In this document: piece after piece, positions 31,402 through 40,279 of the stretch
Layout: the number at the start of each line of letters is the position of its first letter
Numbering within the stretch: position 1 is the first letter of the stretch
Assembly (NCBI GenBank): GCA_002077045.2
Contig: KZ111141.1
Location: 663,929 to 727,928 of the forward strand
DNA length: 64,000 nucleotides
Direction of reading: 5' to 3'
From: Rachicladosporium sp. CCFEE 5018
Lineage: Eukaryota > Ascomycota > Dothideomycetes > Cladosporiales > Cladosporiaceae
Notes under the pieces: generated by a model
What the model saw: only the letters and a program-made list of their open reading frames with translations
The model's database searches: none
Told to the model about the DNA's origin: nothing
Translations under genes and position numbers: made by a program

Positions 31402-33072
31402 ATGGACTCGCAAGATGACCCTAGCTTCCGCGAATGGAGCCACAAATATCGCATGGACTTCGATGAGGGATATTCTGAAGAAGAAATGAATGCTGTGATC
31501 GACAGCTTGAATGCACAAGACGTCTCCGGCGGCTTGGACCCGCTGTTGTCGCACGATGCGGCCTTTGCGAGTTTAATGGTCATGCCAGAAACCATAGTGC
31601 ACAACGGCTACATCCCAAAAGACGCAGTGTCCGCGAATCCCGATGGCATGATTCCCCCGGCAACGTCGCAAGGTGTAGCTGAAAGAAGCGTCGCTAGTTC
31701 GCAGACAGCCACGGAGATGCCACAGTACTTCGACACTCCCATTGTCACGGTGAGGAGGAGGAATGGTGGCGCCGACTTTGTCGCGCCGTTCAGCAATGGC
31801 ACCATTCGCAGTTGCCCAGTCAAGTCGTCGAGTACCCGGGAAAAGGAATTTGACTACTTCTCTGCTGCATACGATTTCGCAAGCCATAAGCCATCTGTCC
31901 CTAGCTTGGCCCCTCCAATGTCAACCTCTCTCGCTACGATGATGAGCGATTTGCAAACACCGTCTCGTACGTTCGAGAGATCACCGGGCATCCGGACTTC
32001 AGTGAATAGACCTCGTGACAGTCCTGGTCATCGCCGCACAGCGCTGTCGCATATGAGGACAGCAGTTGATGGTAGCTCAGGAGGACGACCACTGGCACAG
32101 CAAGGCCCTCCGACTAGCTTTGCAAACCTGCCGATATCTTTCCAAGAAGCTATGGGCGGGTCTTCTTACCATCGCATGGCTGGTGGCAACGTAGTTTGGC
32201 CATCGTCCCCGGCGGAGATTCAGCCACCGGCTTGGACGCCACTCAGTGGAGGGTATGGGTACAACGCTTCTACCACGAGCATGGTGCCCCGATCATATGC
32301 ATCCGGTGTGGACAGCAGTGGCATGATGACGACTGCAGGCTACACCGGGAAGCCTTACTCGACTCTCCCTCCGCAGAGGTTGAATGGCAATGGTCCGCGG
32401 CCTCGTGACGTGCCCGCGATCACGCCACATACCCACACTGCCTACAGAGATCTCGCGTCACCAGGAGCACCACCTCATGCACCTGTGGGATTGCATCAGA
32501 CCGCCACTTCGGACCAGATGCACCCTTTCTATACTCCTAGGTTGCAACCTCCCGCATTTGATGTTGTGGCCCAGCACACTACGCAATACACTCCACAAGC
32601 CGATCTCGGCGTAGCTCCAGATGCTCTAGCTGGTCCTGCGATGCTGCCCCAAAGCCCGCATAAAACGAAACAGACTGTAACTCCGGCGGGTTCGCCAGCG
32701 CCTAGCAATGCCAGGACTCCGCGGTCGAATCCCAGCATGCCCGGACAAAGGCGAGGCTTTCCACAAGATAATAAGCAGCACCACAGACATTGCAATCCGT
32801 TCTCAAAGACTTGTGCCGCCTCCTGCGAGTATGAGGCGAATCATCCAGAGAAGTGGGAGCTGCATGGCAAGAAGTTGTATCGACTTCGAGCACCTGCATC
32901 GTGGCAGAAGAAGCTGCCGGACGGTTCGTTAGTCACACGCAGGGTCCCGACCGGTCATATCGTCTCGGGACTGTGGCTTGCCTTCTGGGGATTGGACGCG
33001 AGTCAGACCGCGAAAGTGACGAAGACAGAGGTGCAGCGGCATAGCCTGGTCTGGCAGACGTACGCTCGTTGA
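31402..33072 (+). CDS. Hypothetical protein with conserved-looking Cys/His C-terminal module
   Basis: A single exon of 556 aa with the ATG at 31402. I do not recognise the family. Residues 1-60 are acidic. Residues 60-450 are Ser/Pro/Thr/Gly-rich and look disordered. From about 460 the chain becomes compact and charged, with HHRHCNPFSKTCAASCEYE giving three Cys and three His. It continues with WELHGKKLYRLRAPASWQKK and ends in VSGLWLAFWGLDASQTAK. That module could bind metal or nucleic acid, but it is not a standard zinc finger. The disordered-then-compact layout is common in fungal regulators. The gene is convergent with the TMEM170-like gene, leaving only 5 bp between stop codons. Confidence 0.65.
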   Translation: MDSQDDPSFREWSHKYRMDFDEGYSEEEMNAVIDSLNAQDVSGGLDPLLSHDAAFASLMVMPETIVHNGYIPKDAVSANPDGMIPPATSQGVAERSVASSQTATEMPQYFDTPIVTVRRRNGGADFVAPFSNGTIRSCPVKSSSTREKEFDYFSAAYDFASHKPSVPSLAPPMSTSLATMMSDLQTPSRTFERSPGIRTSVNRPRDSPGHRRTALSHMRTAVDGSSGGRPLAQQGPPTSFANLPISFQEAMGGSSYHRMAGGNVVWPSSPAEIQPPAWTPLSGGYGYNASTTSMVPRSYASGVDSSGMMTTAGYTGKPYSTLPPQRLNGNGPRPRDVPAITPHTHTAYRDLASPGAPPHAPVGLHQTATSDQMHPFYTPRLQPPAFDVVAQHTTQYTPQADLGVAPDALAGPAMLPQSPHKTKQTVTPAGSPAPSNARTPRSNPSMPGQRRGFPQDNKQHHRHCNPFSKTCAASCEYEANHPEKWELHGKKLYRLRAPASWQKKLPDGSLVTRRVPTGHIVSGLWLAFWGLDASQTAKVTKTEVQRHSLVWQTYAR

Positions 33073-33077
33073 AGGAT

Positions 33078-33600
33078 TCAGAGGCCTCCTTGAATGGCAA
33101 ACGAGGATAGAATGAGCACTAGTGCGTTGATGACGCCCCATGAGAAGGGGATCCAGGTGGACATGCGAAAGTAGCCTGCGGTGTAGACACCCCCGATGCT
33201 GGGATGGTTGTCAGCATATAGGGAGAATGTGCAGATAGCATTACAATCGCATTCAGTTGAGCACTTACACTCCACCCACGACAGACCCTGCAATCAAAGC
33301 CTCCACGCCGCCCACGATGCCGAAGACTATCGGCGTGATCCAGATGAACTTCCAGTTCTTCCACTGCACCATCATGGCGTACGCTGCAGCGACCAGATGC
33401 ACGCCGATGACATCAATGATCGTCCATAGTAGAGTGAAGCGAAACATGGAGTAGGCATCGTAGAGGTACAGTGTCTGGAGCCCGCTGACAGGGAACGGCC
33501 AGTAAAGTGATGGGAATGGAGGTGGCTCGTATGACAGAGGTCGGCTGTCAACGATGGTCTTCAGGAATGTGTTGCTGGCTTCGTCAGTCCCTTGACGCAT
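33078..33600 (-). CDS. TMEM170-like small integral membrane protein
   Basis: Two exons on the minus strand, 33600-33269 and 33198-33078, with a 70-nt phase-2 intron; about 150 aa. Three hydrophobic segments are visible: FRFTLLWTIIDVIGVHLVAA, WITPIVFGIVGGVEALIAG and PFSWGVINALVLILSSF. After splicing, the joined stretch GGVYTAGYFRMSTWIPFSWG resembles the conserved end of TMEM170 proteins, ER/nuclear-envelope membrane-shaping proteins in animals. Length fits the family. A different 5' exon structure is possible: upstream sequence contains another donor (gtatga) that would join a short acidic exon to NTFLKTIVDS. Family assignment is by pattern only. Confidence 0.65.
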
Positions 33601-33953
33601 GACGAATGCACCCTCGTTTCATACCTCATGTTCGCGGGTTCCTCGTCGTTCTCGTCTAGCAAGCTGATGGTTTAGATTTACATCGCGCGGCTTGTGCAAG
33701 CTGAACAAGTCCTGATACATCTACTGGAAGTCGGCGCACTCGAACTTGCTGACGAGGACACTGTACAGCCAACCTGTGCAGCTGCTGCTCCTTACCATCC
33801 AAGTTTCCGTGGCTGTACGCAGCGATGATGCCAAGACATATCCGGCTGCGCTATGCCTCATTAGGCATCGAGCCGAGGTTCGTCTGAACCTCACGTCGAG
33901 ATACGCGTCTGTCTCGACATCGACGACTTGCGAGAGCGCGAATATTGAGCGCG
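33601..33953. promoter_or_regulatory. Short bidirectional intergenic region between TMEM170-like gene and PEX8
   Basis: The two genes diverge from this 353-bp stretch, so it must carry both promoters (inference). No specific motif is assigned. Confidence 0.5.
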
Positions 33954-36081
33954 ATGCCAGCAGATCGTCTGCTAGGTACGCTTCTGCGGTCGCTGCAGAC
34001 ATACGCTGAGCAGCAAGACACGCCGAGGTGCGTCACGTGTGCTGGATTGAACGGAATTCGAACTGACCGGACCCAGATTGCTCGGCACTGCAGCCTCCTT
34101 ACTTACTACATTGAACAACCCACTCAATGTGACGTTACTGACAAGCCAGCTCCTGGCCGCGCCGGCGATATGGGCACGTCCGGAAGGACTCACGACTTCA
34201 TTGCGATGCATGAGCGTCTTTCACTCGGCCGCACGCGCTCTGGTACAGCATGAGGTCGCAGCAAGCGATGGATCGAAATCAGCGAGCTTCACACTACCCC
34301 AGCCAGAGCGCATGCTACACAGTGATGAGTGGATCAAGGCAGTGCTGAATGGAGCTGACGACCACTCGCCTGCATGGCGGCATGTGCTCGTGATCGGAGG
34401 TTTGCTGCTTGGCTTCGGGCAAGCTGAAGATCGCATCTTGAGCCGCAGCACATTTCGACTGCTCGAGGAGACCTTCGTGAAGTTCGTCAACACTGCACTC
34501 GTCGACGTCGCGGATGATGACGGGCTGGGTCAGACGACTGTGACTCTCGTGCTGAACCACTGCTTTCCGGCTATCAGTGAGTTCGAGCGTTCGCAACTGG
34601 ACTATGACCGTCTTCTACCGTTACTTATGTGGTCTGCCTTGCGATCTGACGAAGGTCTCGGGAGCGGCTACGTCCTTGGCGCAATCGATCTTGACGTGCA
34701 CAGTGCACCAGACAACATTCTCAGCTGGCCCGATCGCTCGCCTTCCTTCGCGCAAATACAGCGTATGTCAGCAAGCCCGCTTGGAGCCAGCTTGGGACCG
34801 CTCGCAAGACTGATCGGACATACCGTGGAACACGTGCGTGACTCATGGCTTGTGAGCAGTGCTGTCGATGATCTGTTGGACTTCACGCGCACACTTCAAT
34901 TACAGTGGCGGCAGTCCAAGCTATCAGGAGTCGATGCATCCGACGAGTCAACGGTTCTGACTCGCGAGACGATAGAAATCACCTCGCCGGCTTTGTGGAA
35001 GCTTCTACGCTCGGCATCGTATGCTGTGGTTATCGTTTTCCGCTCTGTACTTGGTCGACTACTAAGCGATGGAACGCTAGCCAGCGACGCAGTAGCGCCT
35101 GATACTGCTTCTAAGGCTCTGTCCGCTCTACGGAATCTGTACTTCATTTCCGCTCGAGCTGGTGCATCTGCCTTCACTCAGTATACCTTCGTGTATCTCA
35201 CGGCACTTGACATCCTTGGAAATTACCCGATGCAGGCGCAAAGTTTCGTCCAGGCAATCAGATCTCCACCGCTTGGCACTATCCCCCAGTACCCTCTGGA
35301 TCGCAACCTTGACTTGTTCTATCTCAATACGGCCGAGCATCTAGCCCTCGCACTACCGGAGCCTGCCGCCGAAGACCTACTAGTGGCCGCATGTAAGCCC
35401 TACCTCGTTGCAGGCAGAGAAGAGCGTTTACTGCCAAGCTTCGAGGCCGCACATAGCACGATGCTGGCCGCTTTCTCCGTCCCGCACAACGCAGGTCTAG
35501 CTGGTCGCCACATGCCCTTCTACATCGATGCGCTGCTTCGAATGTTTCCTGGAAGCGTCTCGCCGCGGCAATTTCGCTTAGCTTTCACGACGCTGATCAG
35601 TATCGCGTCGCCACCATCGCTGGTAGCCGCCACGAATCCGACGCTACCTGCAGTCCTGTTTGATCTCCTCCAAGACCGAGTGGAGCATGCTACTAATGAA
35701 GTGCTGCCATCTATGCACGACGACTCGCAGTCGATATCAGCGAGTGATGCCGTCCCGCTGTCAGAACGAGCGGCTATTGTGTTGACTGCGATTGACACCC
35801 TGGCGTATATCCCTCTCGATATGCTCGACTACTGTTTGCCTGCGACAGCCGACATGGTCAACACGATCGATGACTCAGAGATGCGCGATCATTGCGTTGA
35901 GCACCTTTGGTCGGTTCTCATGGAAGGCGGCATGGAACCCGACAGGAGCCGGATAAGCCATGCCTGGTGGAGCAGCGCCGGCGGGCGTGAACATGTACTG
36001 TATGGTCGTGGTGAGATCACTGAACACTCACTAGACATGAGTGGCGCATTACCTGAAGAAGAGATCTCCAGCAAGCTGTGA
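33954..36081 (+). CDS. PEX8: Peroxin 8 (PEX8-like peroxisomal import protein)
   Basis: Two exons, 33954-34027 and 34077-36081, with a 49-nt phase-2 intron; 692 aa. Exon 1 encodes MPADRLLGTLLRSLQTYAEQ and joins to LLGTAASLLTTLNNPLNVTL. Family-typical stretches are LLTSQLLAAPAIWARPEGL, LDLFYLNTAEHLALALP, FEAAHSTMLAAFSVPHNAGL and PRQFRLAFTTLIS. The last three residues are SKL, a type-1 peroxisomal targeting signal. Pex8 is an intraperoxisomal organiser that links the docking and RING complexes of the matrix-protein import machinery and is specific to fungi. Both the family pattern and the SKL end support the call. The ATG at 33954 is the only start that fits before the splice. Confidence 0.82.
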
Positions 36082-36540
36082 AGGAGACTAGGAAGCTGTT
36101 GAGCAGGGCGCAAAACTATGCGAGACACAAAGAAGGTGCACTCAGATGCTTTAATGATTTTGGCAAGAGCGTCCGTGACCTGTGAGAAGCTTCACTCACT
36201 GATATCTCACTGACTCATTCTTCAGAACACACGATTGGACATGTGGCAAACACGTGCTATCACATAATGCAGAAGGACGCGCGCGCATACCTCTGGCAGC
36301 CGCTTCAGCCTTGTAGTGAAGATCGACATCACATGCAATGCCGTGGCATGTGTTGCAGTCAACATCACGAGCTTGCACCTTCACTGCCACCGTCGACGGC
36401 AGCTGGGATATTTAACAATTTTGCGATTCCACCAGATCTTTGCTCCACTCATCCACCACCTCGCAAGCTCGACTCCGATCCATCTATCGACATCTCGGCT
36501 ACCCAGCCCTATCATCGACTCCATCGACGATCAAGCTTGC
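36082..36540. other. Intergenic, 459 bp
   Basis: The frame of the next gene is open back to 36316 without an ATG, so part of this could be coding if a further upstream exon exists. Nothing else is seen. Confidence 0.45.
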
Positions 36541-38100
36541 ATGAGCTTGCACGGTCCATCATCACCAACATCCACCACCGTCGACTCGTCGCTCGGTAAC
36601 ATTTCTCAAGCCGAAAGCCTAAACAGACTTGAGCTCGACACCCTCTTCGGGTTGCCAATCGAAGGTACCATCGACAATCCGATAGACGCCTTCCGACATC
36701 AGCTCCCCAACTATACCGACCAACAGACATACTTCCTCGGTCCATACGGTCCTTACAGCGCCCGCACGCTATACTATACTAAAGCTATCACGATGAAGGA
36801 CAAGCCCACTGTGATCGGCTCCAAGTCTTCCTTTGCTCAGCATGGCAAGAAGCCGAAGACTGGAAAGATTACACCATACCGACCTAAGCCCGTCAGTGAG
36901 ATAGTGCAGATCAAGCAGGGCGACACTGTTATCGACACCATTCCGCTGACGCTGCTCACTCGCTTCTCCAGAGTGGCGAAAGCGAAGTGGCCGAAGCCGG
37001 CCGCAATTAAGACAGTCGCTCCTGCTCCGAAATTGCAGAGCGCTGCGATCAAGTGCGCACGGGAAATTGAAGTGGACATTGCGAAGCCCGCTGCAAAGAC
37101 TGACGCTGTCTCTTCGGCGCCAGCATCGCGAGCGTGGGCTGACATGGCCGAAGACTGCCAGAACGACATCAGCGATCTCGTGGAAGGTGCGAAGAAGGGC
37201 GCCGTAACGGAGTCGGAAGAGAAGCTAAGTCAGCCTGCCCAAGCTTCGAGCGCGATTACTCTTCTGCTCGTTGGCCCGAAATCGCTGGGTTTGTTCTTCG
37301 AGGGCGTCGACGAGCAGCCTACCCCAGCCTCATTCCGCTTCGTGCTGCGTTGGATGAAGTCGAACAAGGACACGCGCCACGACGAGCGGTTGACGTCATT
37401 TTCTGACATTGCGCTGGAGACCGTCAAGCTGGAGAAGCTCGTTGATGTCTACGCAGCGGCTCTAACTTTCGACGTCTGTCCCTTCCCGCACGAGCTGTGC
37501 AAGCACATCCTCCAGCGGATCACCACGACTCCCACCGGCCTCGATGATTTCAGATTCATAAGCTACCGCTTGCCCTTGAACGACACCATCATTACTCGCA
37601 TGCTCACGGCTCACTTCGAGCATGCCAGCGCAGGTGCCTATCCGGAGGGCGTTGCGGAGGCCATCGAGAACTTCGTCATGGGCTACGATCACGACATGGA
37701 TTGTCTGCTGTATTGGGACAGATTCGCTGGTATCAAGCGATCATTTAAATACAGGCAGCGCCAAAAGCGCAAGGAGCACGCTCAACAGGAGAAGCAGAAG
37801 GTACTGCGCGAGGCGTTCGATGAGTTCGCTGGACCCGATGATCTACTCGACACTCCTGCTGCGCGAAATGCCAAGGGCGCCAAGCCTGCTCCGAAGACCA
37901 CGGACGCTGACAAGCCTGACGGGCGCCGCCGCAATCGCCGCGCGCAGCAGCACAACGGCCGCGCAAATCAGGAGGCGCAGCCGGTGAAGCAGGCACTCGG
38001 TCAAATACCGTGGGTGATCAAGCCAGCTGCGAAACCTAAGAAGGGCAGTGCGACGGGCGATGCTGGGGAGGTGAGCGCAAAGACCAAGGTGGTTCAATGA
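36541..38100 (+). CDS. Hypothetical protein, basic C-terminus
   Basis: A single exon of 519 aa from the ATG at 36541 (MSLHGPSSPTSTTV); the frame is open a further 75 codons upstream but starts there only at a GTG. I do not recognise the family. Residues 1-100 hold LDTLFGLPIEGTIDN and YFLGPYGPYSARTLYY. Residues 100-230 are Lys/Pro/Ala-rich. A helical, probably folded part (about 235-390) includes GPKSLGLFFEGVDEQPTPAS, FRFVLRWMKSN and YAAALTFDVCPFPHELCKHI. The layout resembles the C-terminal helical part of fungal BTB-type proteins, but the BTB core itself is not evident. The last 100 residues are strongly basic (KRKEHAQQEKQK, GRRRNRRAQQ) and may bind nucleic acid. Confidence 0.6.
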   Translation: MSLHGPSSPTSTTVDSSLGNISQAESLNRLELDTLFGLPIEGTIDNPIDAFRHQLPNYTDQQTYFLGPYGPYSARTLYYTKAITMKDKPTVIGSKSSFAQHGKKPKTGKITPYRPKPVSEIVQIKQGDTVIDTIPLTLLTRFSRVAKAKWPKPAAIKTVAPAPKLQSAAIKCAREIEVDIAKPAAKTDAVSSAPASRAWADMAEDCQNDISDLVEGAKKGAVTESEEKLSQPAQASSAITLLLVGPKSLGLFFEGVDEQPTPASFRFVLRWMKSNKDTRHDERLTSFSDIALETVKLEKLVDVYAAALTFDVCPFPHELCKHILQRITTTPTGLDDFRFISYRLPLNDTIITRMLTAHFEHASAGAYPEGVAEAIENFVMGYDHDMDCLLYWDRFAGIKRSFKYRQRQKRKEHAQQEKQKVLREAFDEFAGPDDLLDTPAARNAKGAKPAPKTTDADKPDGRRRNRRAQQHNGRANQEAQPVKQALGQIPWVIKPAAKPKKGSATGDAGEVSAKTKVVQ

Positions 38101-38604
38101 GCTCGAATCTCCGCCAAGCTGCTATTCACGAAGAGCAACTGAGAAGGGTGGGTGACAATATGTTATCTATTTGCTGGAGCTCTTGATTTCGGGTGGAATT
38201 GATTTGGAAGGATTCTGGGAGATCAAACAGAGAGCTACTATACAGTGGGTGGAGGGCAGACTTCGGACCGTAGTATTACACAGACCGCCAGAACGCATCA
38301 CATATCACACCATTGAGTCTTGGTGGGATTTCTTGGCTTCATGTCATTTCCATCACACACATGTCGTGGCTGCCGAGGTGTGGGGTCATTGCGCTTTGAA
38401 TCGTTCCCTCTCTCCGACGAGCAACAAATGTGTTGGGTTCTTCGGCGAAGTCAAGGAACGAGTGTGAGATTTTACGTGCGAGTCTAGTGCGTCTTGTGAT
38501 CGTCGTCAAGGTAAGCTACTATACCAACGTAGCTCATCGTACTCAGGATCCTGTTGTCACGGCGGCACATCTACACATCATACCTGTTGGTAGATCAAGC
38601 TATC
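38101..38604. other. Intergenic, 504 bp
   Basis: Spacer between the hypothetical gene and the hydrolase. No gene or repeat is recognised. Confidence 0.5.
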
Positions 38605-39330
38605 ATGCCGGCACCCACGAGAAGGATGAGTAAGTGTATACCGCATTCCAACGTCACCCAGACCACTAAAGCTGATCTTCATATAGAGTATCCCACAATC
38701 TTGTACGTACCACTGGACGCAATCACCCTAGCTTTCTCCTCCTGACTGCTCCCCAGCATCTGCGACCTCCAAGAAAAGTTCCGCCCCGCCATCCACGCCT
38801 TCCCCCAAGTCCTAACCACAACTCAAAAACTCCTCACCGCCGCCCGCGTGCTGTCAATCCCCGTCTTCGCCACGACCCAACTTCGGGCCAAACTCGGGCC
38901 AACATGTCCCGAACTCCAAGTAGAGTCTCACCCTCACCTATCAGCCCACGCAGACAAGTCCAAGTTCAGCATGTGGATCCCAGAAATCCAATCCGCCTTC
39001 GCCTCACTAGGCTCTGAGAAGCGCGAGGTAGTGATCGTGGGGATTGAAAGCCATATCTGCGTTACGCAAACTGCGCTGGATCTGTTGCGCGAGGGGCATA
39101 GGGTTTATGTACTTGCTGATGGGGTTAGTAGCTGTAATGCTGAGGAGGTCCCTGTGGCGTTGGCGAGATTGAGGGCTGAGGGGGTGGTGGTAACGACGAG
39201 CGAGAGTTGGTTGTATGAGTGCATGGGGGATGCGGGGATTGGGGAGTTTAGGGAGATGTCGAAGTTGGTTAAGGAGGAGGCGGGACGGACTAAGGAGGGG
39301 TTGCAGGTGCTCTTGAAAGGGAAGATGTAG
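38605..39330 (+). CDS. Isochorismatase-family hydrolase
   Basis: Three exons: 38605-38629, 38687-38702 (only 16 nt) and 38757-39330, with introns of 57 and 54 nt, phases 1 and 2; 204 aa. The splicing is supported because it joins to the family N-terminus, reading KYPTIFICDLQEKFRPAI. The catalytic triad of the cysteine-hydrolase fold is visible: Asp17 in ICDLQ, Lys in DKSKFSM (about residue 83) and Cys115 in GIESHICVTQTA, preceded by the usual VIVGIE strand. Length matches ISOC1/2-type proteins. These act as amidohydrolases or vinyl-ether hydrolases; the substrate is unknown. The microexon makes a single-exon prediction start falsely at 38848. Confidence 0.85.
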
Positions 39331-40279
39331 ATGTTGATTGAGATCTGGGCTCGATAGGTGCTGGCGACATGCCTTCCGAGGAGAGATAGCCGCGACGCGC
39401 CTTCTCTCGCCTAGCTGAGCCTCTAAGATGTCATAGCCCGATTGTTGTATGCCTCGCGCTGTACTGTGATCATCTTGTGCGACATTGGATACAGATCGTT
39501 GTCAAGGCGTATTTCAGGGGAGGCTGAAGGTCTTATGTCAGCCTTCATATCAGCCTTCAGGTCACCGCCACGATCCGTCAGTGGCTGTCGCATGGCGAGT
39601 TAGCTGAGTGTAAGCCATAGTCATTCTGGCGATCATGCCAGTCTCCGACCCTTCAGATGTCTTTAGTCTGTCGTCACTGATGCTGCTAAGAAAGGGAGCT
39701 GTGTCCCGCACAGACCTCTCCTCCACGCTCTCGCTGTGTGGGGACGATTAACCTCGTGCGCTGCGTACGGGTAAGAGTGACTTAAGACTCAGACATTATT
39801 GTTCCCCTTCCCATAACACCCGCCCAGCTGAACAATACACACGATCTCCTGCCCGAACCCGACACGTATTGCATTATTCGCTACTCCGATCACTCTTTGA
39901 GCCCACGGACAGACGGTGGACCGGCATTCTAAGCATTGCAGGGGGGACACTCAATCTCGAACCCAGCGTCGCGCTTGTCACGACCTTGCGATATTGTGTT
40001 CTGTTCCCCTTTAGAGCCGGACGGCAACAAGCTTCTGCTCGATCAACCTTACGCGGGAGAAGTTTCACTTGGGACAATCACTTGTATCCACGCATTTGCC
40101 GTATATCGCATACATCCCTCGAGGAACCTCCGCCACACCCGGATTGCATTCAGGAGATCACACAGGCGACGTCGAGGGTCGCGATTGCACACAGATGGGA
40201 AGTTGTGTAATATTCGTTTGCCACGTGAGGCAGTGCGCGTGACATATCGGGCAAGGGGCGAAACAAAGGGACTTCGGCT
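39331..40279. other. Intergenic, about 950 bp
   Basis: No gene recognised. It contains a short imperfect repetition of tcagccttca near 39538-39560. It probably includes the promoter of the nucleotidyltransferase gene. Confidence 0.5.
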
